From: Glomus cerebriforme
Lineage: Eukaryota > Glomeromycota > Glomeromycetes > Glomerales > Glomeraceae
NCBI GenBank assembly: GCA_003550305.1
Contig: QKYT01000286.1
Location: forward strand, 64,785-128,784
DNA: 64,000 bases
Direction: 5' to 3'
The position numbers and the translations under genes were made by a program. The notes beneath the pieces are model-generated. The model saw nothing but the letters and a program-made list of their open reading frames with translations. It searched no databases and was not told the origin of the DNA. This document shows positions 34,381 through 46,278 of the stretch, piece by piece; within the stretch, counting starts at the first letter, position 1, and the number at the start of each line of letters is the position of its first letter.

Positions 34381-35787
34381 ATGCCTAAACTCATTTCTGA
34401 TATACTTGTTTTAATTATTGAAGAATTGGATAATGATTATAATACATTATTTAATTGTCTTTTAGTAGACAAATCTTGTTGTAAAATGGTCGTACCAATT
34501 TTATGGAGAAATTTTTTAAATTATGTTTTTATAAATCGTAAATATTTTTTACTCCTTAAAATATTTTTTTCATATTTATCTCAAGATTCAAAAAGTTTAC
34601 TTTTATTTAATGAAAATAATATCGATTTATCTTTTATGTCAACACAAAAACCATTATTTAATTATATAAGTTTTTTTAAATCTATCGTTATTTTTGACAT
34701 GTCACAAATTATTAAAGTTTGTTTTAATTCAAATTTTACTGAAAATCAAAAAGAAATTATAGATAAGGAATTTTATGATATGATTTTTAATCAATGTTCT
34801 ACGATAAAATGTCTTGACCTTTCTAATGAACTTTATGAAAGGAAATATGAAATGGATTTCATACAATCAAAGGATCATCTATCTAATCTTGTTGAATTTA
34901 TGTGTACACAATGTATTAATGAAAAAATATTTTTTATATTGGCTGAAATCTGTGTAAATATCAAAAGACTTGAAATAAGAAAGCGGGATAACATTAATAA
35001 TCCTGGTTTATTTAAATTAATTGGTGCACAAAATAAACTAGAATATTTTTGTTATAGAGGGAGAAAGCGTCGAATGTATAATTGGAATAGTTTTTGTGAA
35101 GAGATGGGTCAAGCATTAATTAAACAAGCGAACACACTTAAACATTTTAATTCCCCAATTCGATTATGTATTCCTCTTATTACATTAAATTCTTTTGTAA
35201 ATTTAGAAACTTTAATATTAGGATATTTTATGTATGATATTGATAATTTACATTTAGTTACACTTCCAAAGCTTCAATATCTTAAAGTTTGTTATCCTAA
35301 AAAAGTAAAGGAATTAATCCAAAATACGGGTGGATATCTTAAAAAAATCGAAATTTATAAACCACGAATTGAAGCAGAGGATATTATACCAATTCTTAGA
35401 GTAATTAATCAACGTTGTCCTCGACTTGAATATCTTTGTTTCCCTTATGTCGTTGAAGTCAATAATTCATTAGAAGAATTATTAATTAATTGTAAACATT
35501 TAAAAACCATTTTTATAAATGGATTTTATTTGAATGGAGATGCATTGTTAGAAATTTTATTAAAATCTATTTCAACAAAATTACAACATATTGAAATTAA
35601 TGGAGATTGGAAATTATCAGTGAAAGCATTAGAAGAATTTTTAAATAATTGGAGAGAAAGGAAATGTTTACTTTATCTTAAATTTGATTTAAATAATAAT
35701 TGTTCCAAAGAAGAATTTTCTAATGTATTCTATAAATTTAAAGACGATGGAATTCTCAAAAGTGACTCATATATTATAAATAAATAA
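34381..35787 (+). CDS. F-box/LRR-like protein (468 aa, single exon)
   Basis: The full-length frame starts at ATG 34381. Residues 1-45 form an F-box-like segment: PKLISDILVLIIEEL, then LFNCLLVDKSCCKMVVPILW. The rest has irregular Leu-rich repeats (IKCLDLSNELYE, LVEFMCTQC, VNLETLILGYF, LPKLQYLKVCYP, LQHIEINGDWKL), ending at KSDSYIINK. Length and layout match the expanded Glomeromycota F-box family and the partial gene at 1-1485. It probably recruits a substrate to an SCF ubiquitin ligase. No introns and no frame defects. It is apparently intact, with no visible link to its neighbours. Confidence 0.85.
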   Translation: MPKLISDILVLIIEELDNDYNTLFNCLLVDKSCCKMVVPILWRNFLNYVFINRKYFLLLKIFFSYLSQDSKSLLLFNENNIDLSFMSTQKPLFNYISFFKSIVIFDMSQIIKVCFNSNFTENQKEIIDKEFYDMIFNQCSTIKCLDLSNELYERKYEMDFIQSKDHLSNLVEFMCTQCINEKIFFILAEICVNIKRLEIRKRDNINNPGLFKLIGAQNKLEYFCYRGRKRRMYNWNSFCEEMGQALIKQANTLKHFNSPIRLCIPLITLNSFVNLETLILGYFMYDIDNLHLVTLPKLQYLKVCYPKKVKELIQNTGGYLKKIEIYKPRIEAEDIIPILRVINQRCPRLEYLCFPYVVEVNNSLEELLINCKHLKTIFINGFYLNGDALLEILLKSISTKLQHIEINGDWKLSVKALEEFLNNWRERKCLLYLKFDLNNNCSKEEFSNVFYKFKDDGILKSDSYIINK

Positions 35788-37316
35788 TTATTTATGAATA
35801 AAGAAATAAAAATAATTTACACGTAAAGGAAAATTATATCTATATACCATATATATTTATAAATAACGAGTTAATAATGAGTATTTTATTCATTGTTATC
35901 GCCGCTGGGCAAAATTATGTAGTGCCAACAAAAGTATTCATAACGTTCACATACCCATGACCCAGTATGGAGATTCTTAAACCGTACGTTATTATCCTGT
36001 ACCCTTTTGATTGGGTTAGGTTTAATTGTTAATGACGATTTACTTGTTACAATGTTACATGAACATAAATCATTTCGGCCGGGTAATTTCCATTATCATA
36101 CGGTATGGTCCATAAAATTTCCGGCTGAAGAAATTGTTTTTTTTTTATTTCAAACATTTTTTGAACAAATTTAAGACTATGAAAATAAAAAAACTATAAT
36201 GAGATAACCTGATGGCTGCACTTCAACCCAATCTAGTTTAATAATGTAAATGTGCATACCTAAAAAAAAATAACAGATGGTTTTACAAAATAGTTTTTGG
36301 AAATTTTTACGTTATTAATTAAGCACTTATATCGATTTAATTAAAATTACACCTTTATTTATTAAATCCAATCTAATATTAATAACTAACTTTTAATACA
36401 AACCTGGAATAAAGGAAAAGGAATGCTCTAGAATAAGATTTTTAGTGCATTAATAAATATTTGATTTTGATTTTATCACAGTGATATAATTAACGGTGAT
36501 ATGTTTTAGGCCCAGATATTCCAATGATCAACATCTAATGAAAAATTTCTCATGTATGATTGCATTTGTCGTACTTTCCCTGTTGACTCACTTTGTTTAA
36601 ATAGTCTTACCAGATAACCATACAAGTATTCATTTATTAATTGAGGACTATAGCACTACTATAGCTACACGCAGATTCATTTGAAAGATAAGGATTTATT
36701 TGATTTATTGAAAGTGGGACATTGGAAATTTTCTCATTAGGCGCCGAAAAATATCTCATTTAATATTTTCATTATCATAAATTAAAATAAACAAGTAATT
36801 TACTTTTAAGGTTAAACAATAAAGTTAAAGTTGCGTTATAATGTCTAAATTAAAACTCAATAATAGAATCAATACTAAGTTTTTACTACCAGTTAACGTA
36901 CCTGCATATAATACAATGAAATCTCGGGCTTCTCTATTCTGATTTCCTACTATTTTGGAACACAATAAGTATATTTTGTAGGATGAATTTATACAATAGT
37001 ATGTTACATTGTCATGAATTAAAAATAAACAAGAACTTAATTACTTTTAACAAGTTACAAATACTTATTAAACAATAAAGTTATAGTTACTAAATTAAAA
37101 TCCAATCATAGAATCAATACTAACAGTTACTTATTTACCGTACCTGCATAAAGTATAATGAAATCTCGGGCTTCTCGATTCCGATTTTCTTATGTCTATG
37201 GTGAATTCTTTGTATTCCTTATAAATGTAAATGAGTATAGTTTTCATATAAATATATGTTGATAACAAATATATTTTCTGGACTTACATAGTTTCATTGT
37301 CCTTTTTTTTGATAAT
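35788..37316. repeat. Intergenic with a tandem duplication (about 36780-36960 and 37018-37195)
   Basis: Two direct copies about 240 bp apart share AAATAAACAAG, TTAAACAATAAAGTTA, TAGAATCAATACTAA, GTACCTGCATA and GAAATCTCGGGCTTCTC in the same order. The remaining sequence has no coding-like frame. A short inverted GC patch (TTTCGGCCGGG against CCGGCTGAAG) is at about 36074-36130. Confidence 0.5.
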
Positions 37317-37580
37317 ATAGAAGAGAAACCAACTTTCTATCTTAAAATTGATCGTCCTTATAAGAAAGTTCATCAATTCAATTAATTCAATTACATTTTC
37401 AATAATGAAAAAATTGATCATTCTCGGTTAACTTTTTGGTATCAAAATGTAATTGCACCATATGTAATTACATCCGATTATTCAATAAGAAATCTGAATA
37501 CTATATTCGCGTTTTATATGTTACTATTACATATTGTACTACACGAATCTCTGCTTGACATTTGGCTTTTTTTTTAAATA
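37317..37580 (+). pseudogene. Coding-like remnant of unknown family
   Basis: One plus frame reads EEKPTFYLKIDRPYKKVHQF, then a stop, then DHSRLTFWYQNVIAPYVITS and DYSIRNLNTIFAFY. The composition is protein-like and stands out from the surroundings. No ATG or domain is recognised and one stop interrupts it. It is probably a decayed exon. Confidence 0.25.
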
Positions 37581-37924
37581 TGTTTGCTATCATTTTAAAG
37601 GATATTAGTGAATGGTTTCCAATAGAATTTTGAATGTTTTGTAATTTTTTAATTGTTTCAACAGGACGGATAACATTCATGATAGTATACTGCATTGTAT
37701 ATTATATCGCATATTACAAATTTGGAGAATTGAATATATTGCATAAATTTTACGCCATATTATTTTGCGATATAGAGGCAATTATATATTCGACTCAGAA
37801 ATGATCGTTTAGTTATGATTATGGTTAATATTGTACTTATTGTTTGTAGTATTATTTTCTAAAGTAAGTTAATAGTTACAATTATTCTTGCATTACCAAT
37901 ATTTGTCTCAACACAACTAAGATT

Positions 37925-39125
37925 TCATTTTACACTTTATGGTAAAAAATTTTATCAATATGTTATCCCAATTACTAATATAGAATTAGGAAATTTAAAA
38001 ACTGTATTTCAAACATGCCCATATTGTGATATGTGGATACCTTCATTGTTCATTCGGAGAAAAAGTGTCCATTTTGTAAACATATAAATGGATATTTTAA
38101 TAATGATTTCTCTAAAAGTGGAAATAAATTCATCGATAAATTAATTAAAGATATTAAGCAGACAAATGTAAAGAGCCTAGTAGGATGGATACATTATAAT
38201 GAACTTGAAAATATGAAACCGATTGGTAAGGGTGGATTTGGTGATATTTATTCTGCTGTATGGAGAAAGAAAAGTTTAATGCGGGAACTAAAACATTATG
38301 TTACTATTAAAGAAATTCGTTCAGGCGATACTATACAACAATTTTTGCATGAATTAAGAATATATGCACAACGTGCTACAGCAATTGATACAAGTACAGG
38401 CCAAGTTGCATTCTCTGGTATTTTTGGTGTAAGTCAAAATCCAAACACAAAATCATATGTTCTTGTAATGGATTTTAAACAAATGGAAATTTAACTCAAT
38501 ATTTATAAGAAGAATTTTCAACTCTTAAATGGTACAATGATAAATTATTACTATTAGCTAGGTTAGCTGGAGAATTAAAAACAATGCACGAATCATGCAT
38601 AATACATTGTGATCTTCATGCTGGTAATATTTTAATTGAATATAATGGTGAAGCATGTATAATAGATTTAGGATCAAGTCGTCATGTAAATGAAAAAGAT
38701 TCCGAACTTAAATATGGGTTATATGGTAGTTTACCGTTTATTGCTCCTGAAGTTTTAGAAAGTCGTAAACATACTTTTGCTTCTGATGTTTATAGTTTTG
38801 GAATGATCATGTGGATGTTAACATCTGGACAACTTCCTTTTCATGATATTGAAAAAGATCCTTTATTAGAAGTAGAAATACGTAATAATAAAAGAAGACC
38901 TGATATTATTGAAGGAACTCCTGAATGTTATAGAGAGTTAATGGTAAGATGTTGGAATCCAGATCCATTAAAAAGACCCTCAGCCATTGAATTATTTGAT
39001 ATAACTTGACTATGGCTCATTGGTAAATGTTATCATCAATTTAAAAAAGCGGATCAATTTCCGTTAAAAATTGAAAAAACAGAAGTTAATAATAAAAATA
39101 GTATTGGTTTATTATCAGCAGGTAG
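37925..39125 (+). pseudogene. Decayed zinc-finger Ser/Thr kinase
   Basis: The plus-strand reading gives a Cys pair segment (TCPYCDMW ... KKCPFCKHING), a linker with GWIHYNELENMKPI, the glycine loop GKGGFGDIYSAVW and the VTIKEI lysine. A second part at 38584-39009 has MHESCIIHCDLHAGNIL, DLGSSRH, PFIAPEVLE, DVYSFGMIMW and CWNPDPLKRPSA. Defects are a frameshift near 38030 between the two Cys pairs, a frameshift near 38485 in the hinge, TAA at 38505-38507, and TGA at 39007-39009 (in the family the frame continues). The catalytic motif is HCD, a variant that is common in this family. There is no intact protein, but decay looks recent because long blocks are still readable. Confidence 0.75.
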
Positions 39126-40529
39126 GATCAAGATTCAAATGCTTTGATTTTTTATTAATTTATTTTACTAACGTGTTTTTAATTGCCTATAGAATCTTTT
39201 AGTTCATGTGCTATACCATAGTCATTTGTACACATACAATTTTTTATCTTCAATGTTAAAATAACACGGAATTTCTATAGTAAAAGCTTAAAAGCGTTAA
39301 AGAATGATAATATGGCAATAAAGCCGAAATAATCCATGGAAAGCATTAGCGAGGCACTGGTCTAAATTTTGATAGGAAAAATTTGCTATGCAATAGTGCG
39401 ATGTAATTTTTTGTTATTGATTGGATTATATTAAATATAATAGGATAATGTGATCGCGAAATTTTTCGAGGTACCGCTTTTTTATAATTGTCTTAAATTA
39501 TTTTAAATTATTGTCAACTGAATTTTTTATAATAAAAGAAAAAAAAAGAATATCAATTGATTGATGTTAAAAAAATTTCCGATTTAATTAATAAATTATA
39601 CAAACGTGGAAAATGTGAAGTACAGTCGAGAAAATTATAATCGTTATTTGATAATAATTAAATCATGTGATTGAATGAAAAATTAAATAAGCTGTAAATG
39701 GTATTACAAGCTCAAGCGTCCTGAGGCTAATTAGAAAATTCCTCATCTGTGGAGTTTCTCTTGTCCACCTGGGTGATTTACAGCTAATATCTTATATTTG
39801 ATCCGGACATTTTTAGGCTTAAGCAATTGTGTACTCGGTTAAATGGTTCCCACGGTTACGGTCAGAAAACTGTCTAAACATCGTCTTATAGGAGGGAGTG
39901 GATGATATTTTTTTTTCTTTTCCCCTTTTCCCCTTTTTTTTTAGAATTAGTTTTTGTTTATTCCCAGTGCATTTCAGTAGATGGCCACGCCTAGTCTACT
40001 TTCACTTTCCACGTCCTACAGGCTTTCATAAGAATGATCGGGAGGGCACAATAATTCCTTTACATCTGAGTCTAAATAGCTTTATTTATATTCTTACATG
40101 TATTACTTTACGAGACTGTATCTGAAATAAATAAACAAATAAACAAATAATGTATTACAAGCAGATGGTTTCACATGAAAAAAAATAAATACATAAATTA
40201 AAGTTAGTTCAATAAACATATTGTAAACAGATATTGTTTGTTTCGGTTATTTACAAAAAAAGTATCTCATTTAATCTGTTATAATATTTTCATTGCATAC
40301 TGTAATTTTTAAAAATAATATTACAATTTTAAAAAATACTAATAACCATGATTATGATGCGATCCGGATATCCGTAGATAATTTAAATTAAAATCCTTAT
40401 CTTACAGATCGATCCGGATTAATTCCACTACATAATTCTTAATGGATTTATAAAGTGACGATAGATCGCATCTCTAATGTATGAAAAATTAAAATACTGA
40501 AGTATTTAGTACTCATCAACATGTATAAT
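39126..40529. other. Intergenic; contains one copy of a dispersed repeat
   Basis: No confident gene. The stretch from about 39690 to 40245 shares ordered words with 42195-42330 (AAGCTGTAAATGGT, AATGTATTAC, TTCACATGAAAAA, AAAGTTA, TTGTAA, CAGATATTG). A (AAAC)n-like tract is at 40127-40150. GATCCGG palindromic words lie near 40360-40430. Confidence 0.4.
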
Positions 40530-40676
40530 TTACCAATCATTCTTTCCTAATATATCATGTTCGTTGAATTGATTCCGAACTTCAGTTTTGCTCCATTGAA
40601 TATCTTTTAATGGATCTTTTTCTTTGTGCAGAGGTTTTTTAGGCGTGCTAACTATGTTTAAACATTTACTTGCCAT
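40530..40676 (-). CDS. Possible 48-residue protein or gene fragment
   Basis: The minus-strand frame from ATG 40676 encodes MASKCLNIVSTPKKPLHKEK and continues DPLKDIQWSKTEVRNQF to a stop after KNDW. The composition is balanced and charged, unlike the chance frames of this window, so it may be a real small protein or the first exon of something decayed. No family was recognised and no paralogue is present in the window. Confidence 0.25.
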   Translation of the reverse strand: MASKCLNIVSTPKKPLHKEKDPLKDIQWSKTEVRNQFNEHDILGKNDW

Positions 40677-41120
40677 ATTCTATAAAATTTAGATTCTCCT
40701 ATATTAATATAAACAAATTAGTAAATTTACTTTCCTAAATTCTTAACTTTCTTACATTTTAATCTCTTTCTTATTTGTTTGATTTACTTTTTAACGGTCG
40801 TTTTTTTTAAATAAGTTTTATTCCTTACTATACATGATTATTTTCATAATTTTGGATTTTTATTATTTATGTAAGCTAAATCAGTGAATCAATAGTTTTA
40901 TTCGTATTGTTCAAACAAACTGATTGCAGATCCATTCTTGGCAAAAAAGATCTCTAATAAAATATTATTGACAGCGATGGAAAAGGTTTCTAAGCCACAG
41001 CCTATTCTAAATCAAGATTGGATTAACTAAAATTGTCGATCAGAATATTCTTTATAAAATGCATGAAAATATGAGAAAATGTTCATATTTCATTAGCTCG
41101 TTAATTAATATAAAAAAAAG
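40677..41120. other. Intergenic between the 48-codon frame and the small Cys-rich gene
   Basis: AT-rich, with T-rich tracts near 40800. No coding-like frame or repeat was seen. It would contain the promoter of the gene at 41121. Confidence 0.35.
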
Positions 41121-41465
41121 ATGAGCTCTTGCTCTACCAGATCTGAAGGATTCATCACTCTGAAAATACCATGTCCAGCGACAAACTGCACTAATAAAGT
41201 TGTGTCGATTCAGTATCATTCAGCATGTGGAGGAGAAATACAAATTAATACCGAAGCTATAATTCGTTGTACCAGATGTTATGTGACCAATCACATGAAA
41301 GATTGGAATTTTTCTTGTAGTCAACATGTTGGAAACTACAGATCTGCAAGCTCACATTCATCTAGGGAAGCTTTAAGCATTGCATTATCATTGATGCAAA
41401 TAGATCCAGATTTTGCCTATAAGCTTGTTTCATATATATCAAATAATAAACAACAATTTGAATGA
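41121..41465 (+). CDS. Small Cys-rich (zinc-ribbon-like) protein, 114 aa
   Basis: The complete ATG-to-stop frame has strong coding character. Cysteine pairs are spaced like a zinc-binding fold: CPATNC near residues 18-23, the CGG turn, CTRC near residue 50, and CSQH near residue 67. A conserved-looking aromatic segment (HMKDWNFSCSQHVGNY) follows. The C-terminal 40 residues form a predicted helical region (SREALSIALSLMQIDPDFAY). No signal peptide, no introns. I have the impression that similar proteins occur in other Glomeromycota, but I cannot name the domain or function. Its neighbours are repeats and a kinase and give no hint. Confidence 0.65.
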   Translation: MSSCSTRSEGFITLKIPCPATNCTNKVVSIQYHSACGGEIQINTEAIIRCTRCYVTNHMKDWNFSCSQHVGNYRSASSHSSREALSIALSLMQIDPDFAYKLVSYISNNKQQFE

Positions 41466-43427
41466 TGATAAGTAAGTTAATATTTATACAATTAACAACA
41501 ATTCAGTCATCATCTAACTTTTTTTTTTTATTCAATTACTTATTTTTTTTAGTACGTTACTTATATACCAGGCTGGTATAGTTTTTTTTTCTTTTAAATC
41601 AGTCTTCTTTTCCTTGAAAGTTTTGTTTTGACTTGTTGATGCATTTCAAATTATGTTGAACACATTTATTATTTGATTATTAGTGGGCTATATAATTACA
41701 AATAAATCATTATAAAATATGAATTTTTAAATCAAAGTGGTAAAATTTTTAAATTATTAAAATCCAGTGAAGATTATAACGCAGAATCTGCTGTTCTGAG
41801 ATCAATTACAATATAAAAACTAATATTATAGGCACAAAAACACGTTATTTAGCTATGATCATTTTACTAAAAGAAAAATTATATTTGAAAAAAGCATAAA
41901 AAAATTTAAATGATTTATCATCTAGTGATCATAGAAGAAAAAAAATTTAGCTTATTCATCAAGACCTATATAATCAAATTTTATGGTTTATTTGCGAATC
42001 AAAAATCTTTGAAATTTTTAAAATGTTTTCTACATAAAAATTGCAAACCTTAAGTTCTTCAACCAATAATTGCGCCTTAAGAAATTTAAAAAATGAATAT
42101 TATAGGCGACGCGAAAATCCGGTTTGATCAAAACTCCGGGTACTACCTTGATGATCAGAACGAAATCACGTGATTTCATACAAAAATCGTACCTTACTAA
42201 AATAAGCTGTAAATGGTCTTTTTTTTTAATGTATTACGAAAGTTCACATGAAAAAGATGAAAATAATAAAACTTGTGTGATATTATTTTTTAAAGTTAAT
42301 TCAGTGAATTTATTGTAACCAGATATTGCATCTTATATTAGAGTATATATGAAACATTATATTGTTCCACAATTTCAAAATAAATTCAATAATCCGTGGT
42401 GGATACCTTTCATCCGTTAAAGGGTTAAAATTTAAAATCCTATCTGTGACGGATAATCCGTTATCCGCGCTTACGATAAAGGGGGATAAATGAATTATTT
42501 GGATTATATTTCTCCCTGTTAAAAATATTAAATAGTTCTTATTGGTTGGTCATCAATATTTCTGAGAAATCTGACGTGTTCTTTATTAGTATTTAATGAT
42601 GTTTGGCCTGCAAATGATAAGCAAGAAAAATTAGATTATGTCATTAGTCGTTCAAAAATAATCAATATTCGCGTACTAATTATAATTGTATATTACTTTG
42701 CTTTTTTTCAATTTCAGAAATGTAAATTATAAAGTAAATATAACTACTCTCGTCTTTAAATTAATTATTAATCTTTTTAGATATATATATAAAAAAATGA
42801 CGTAAACAAAGAAACTGCGTATTTTCTTATATTTTATATTATTCCAGTTCGGAATTGTAAATTTATTCTTTAAAATTATTTGTAGCTGTAGTTTTGGATC
42901 ATATTTTCGGTGATAATCCAATTTACTTTTTCATAGCTATTTAAGACAATTGCAACTTTTTCAATACTAAATAAATTAAGCAAAAAAAAATTAAAAAATG
43001 GTAAAAAATTTTATAATTCAGGCATTATGGATTTGGATTAGTTACTGTCGGAACCAACAATCATCTCGTGTGTATGATTGCGTAATTGGCTGGTAACAAA
43101 AAAATTCAAAAGAATCTTTGAATAAATGACCAAAATAATACCATATATAAAATGAACATTACGAATTTTCCTGTAAAGGATCAGCCAATAATAATACAGT
43201 TTATGACTATACGCTTTCACAGATTGTTTTTATCAAAGATAACCTTTAAAAGAACAGTTTGGACACAATCGTTAGAATCAGTCTTGTGCATGTATTGTAC
43301 AACTGTCCTGCATGCAATGGCGATCTTCTCTTCATAATCGGACTTTCCGAACGTTCAATTTTCTCTTTTTTCTTCTTTTTTTTTTTTACAACTGAAGAAT
43401 TGAAGAATAAAATAAAAATTCTTAAAT
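41466..43427. other. Intergenic with dispersed repeat and weak coding remnant
   Basis: A plus-strand stretch at about 41830-42110 reads in part RYLAMIILLKEKLYLKK, LNDLSSSDHRRKK and LIHQDLYNQILWFICESKI with stops between, perhaps a dead gene of unknown type. The stretch 42195-42330 is the second copy of the repeat seen at 39690-40245. A short palindrome GGATAATCCGTTATCC lies near 42456. The remainder includes the promoter of the kinase at 43428. Confidence 0.35.
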
Positions 43428-46278
43428 ATGAAGTCATTAAATGAATGGATTAACGTTAAAATAAAAGACGACGATATAAATTATTTTGAGTATAATGAAT
43501 TCAGTAATGTGGAAAAAGTTGGCGAAGGAGCGTTTGGAATGGTAAATAGAGCCAATTGGAAAATTTGTGGGACTCAAGTGGCATTAAAAATTCTTGCGGA
43601 CAATCCTTCAATCAATGAAGATAATATGAATAAATTTCTTAAAGAGGTAATGTATCAGGTTATATTCAATTTAAAGTTTAACTCTTATTATCATAATAAA
43701 AAAAACTATTTGAAATAATTATTTAGTTAAAAAATTTAAGAAAAGTCAATTTTCATCCGAATATTAATCGATGTTTTGGAATTACAAAAGGTTTAATATT
43801 TATTTATTTCATTACATCTTTGTTCAAGTTTTTATGAAATTAATATTTTAACACTAAAATTAATTTTAATATTATACTTAGAACCATCTTCAAATAATTA
43901 TATAATGGTATTACAATACGCTAATCAGGGAAATTTAAGAGAATATTTAAAAAATAATTTTAATTCACTTCAATGGAGTGATAAAATTCAAATGGCTTTG
44001 GATATTACATTCGGTCTGAAATGTTTACATTCTAAAAAGATAATTCACAGAGATTTGGTAAATATAAAAAAAAAATTTTTTATTATAATAATATTATCGA
44101 TCATGTTTACATATTTTATTTATTTTATTAGCATGCAAAAAACATATTAGTTCACAATCATAAATTAATGATCGCAGACCTTGGATTATCTAAACAATTA
44201 ACTATTGATGTTACAACAAGTTCAAAAGTTTATGGGATGCCAGCATATATTGAACCACAATGTTTTAAAAATGACAACTATATAAGAAATGAAAAATCTG
44301 ATATTTATAGTTTAGGTGTTCTTTTATGGGAAATATCAAGTGGATATCCTCCTTTTTCGAAAATATCGGCTCATACTACTCTAAGTTATAAAATTGCAAT
44401 GGGCTTCAGAGAAGAACCAATAATTGATACACCTTCAGCTTATGTAAATTTGTATCAGAAATGTTGGAATGATAATCCTGATTTAAGACCAACTATTGAT
44501 GATATTTTTGATATATTGGATGAAATTTCTTTAAAATTCAATACTACCAATGAAGACTATTCTGAGATTATTGAAGATTTGAATAAATCAGATACTAATG
44601 AAACAACTTCTAACTTAATCGATAAAAATAATTCACAATCGCATTCATCAGATTCAGGATCAACAGATATTTATGAACTGAGTTTATCACAAATTGAAAA
44701 TCAAATAGGTAAGTTTTATTTACTTAATATTGTTTTAGTTTGCTAAAAATCTATTAAAATATTATATTATATTATTAGAAACACCATCATCGTCTGTTTC
44801 ATTTAACATTAATGAGAATGAAAAAGAATTTGGTAATGCTTTAGACGAAATTGTTCAATCTTATTTAAGACGTAATAACATTGGATGGACAAAAAAATTT
44901 AATTTTATTGAATTTTTGAAGAAATATGAATCAAAATCACAAGAAATGTTTAAATATCTTATTAATAATCCAACTACTATTCAACATTATGAAGTAATTA
45001 TTGGATTCTTTTATAAAATTGGATTTGGAATAGATAAAGATGAAAATAAGGCTTTTGAATTGTATATGAAAGCAAGTCAACAAAATGATATAAATGGTCA
45101 TTTTGAAGTTGGAGATTGTTATGATCATGGAGATTGCATTAAAGAAAATCCCAAAAAAGCATTTGAATTTTATCAACTTGCTTCCAATAATGGATTAAAT
45201 ATAGCTTTAAATCAACTTGCATTCTGTTATAATTATGGATATGGTATAAAAAGAGATGTTTATAAAGCATTTGAATTATACAAAAAATCTTCTGATAATG
45301 GATTTATACCATCTCAACGTGGCTTAGCTTGGTGTTATGAATATGGTGAAGGTACTCAAAGAAATAAAAGAGAAGCCTTAAAATGGTATAAATTATTTCA
45401 AGAAAATGATGGTGATTTTGACGTATCTTCTGAAATTAAACTTATCGAAAAAGAATTGGTAAGATATCATACAATATAATTTCTTTCAATTGTTTCAAAT
45501 TTAATAAATCAACACAAAACTAATAAATATTTTATTTAATAATTGAAAGGCAAAACATAATATTTTGGACGAAATTATTCAAGCTTATTTAAAATATCAT
45601 AATCTTGGATTTACGAAAAGTTTTGATTTTCATAAATTTTTGGATAAATACAAATTAAAATCACGAGAAATTTTTTATTATTTTATTAACAATTCATCTA
45701 TTCAACATTATAAAGGGATTGTTGGAAATTTTTATTATAAGGGATTTGGAATAGATAAAAATAATGATAAAGCTTTTGAATGGTATATAAAAGCAAGTCA
45801 ACAAAATGATATAAATGGTTATTTTCAAGTTGGATGGTGTTATCATTATGGATATGGTATTAAGAAAAATCATAAAAAAGCATTCAAATTTTATCAACTT
45901 GCTGCTAATAATGAATCAAATATAGCTACATATTTTCTTGCAAACTTTTATGAATATGGTTATGGTATACAAAAGGATAACCTTAAAGCATTTGAGTTAT
46001 ATAAAAAATCAGCCGAAAATGGATTTATACCATCTCAATATTTTCTAGCTATATGTTATGAATATGGTTTAGATGCTCAACTGCAGGTAAATAAAAGAGA
46101 AGCCTTAAAATGGTACAAATTATATCAAGAAAATGACGGAATATATAAGGTGATGGACAAAATTAAAAATATTAAAGAATCGGTAAATATGTTTATTTTT
46201 CTTTTAATTTTAGGATTTAAAAATATATTAATATAAATCAACTAATTATATTTAATTTAATAGGAGCAAGAGGAATAA
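43428..46278 (+). CDS. Protein kinase with two tandem Sel1-repeat modules (7 exons, about 787 aa)
   Basis: Exons 43428-43646, 43727-43790, 43882-44057, 44132-44708, 44779-45458, 45550-46182 and 46264-46278 all have GT..AG borders and matching phases, with no stop. Kinase motifs in order are VGEGAFGMV, the ALKIL lysine, FLKE, HRDL split from HAKNIL by an intron, DLG, EPQ in place of APE, DIYSLGVLLWE and the CWN/RP end. A Ser/Asp-rich linker follows. The last two large exons each encode an LDEI-x-QSYL-type lead and about four Sel1 repeats (KAFEWYIKASQQNDINGYFQ type). Sel1 repeats are helical scaffolds for protein binding. Stopping at TAA 45477 instead would give a protein with a single module. 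It is apparently intact, the only clearly intact kinase in the window. Confidence 0.85.

Noticed and set aside
39898..40125. 75-codon frame with Phe/Pro runs
   Set aside because: It begins in a T/C tract and has low information; it overlaps a dispersed repeat.
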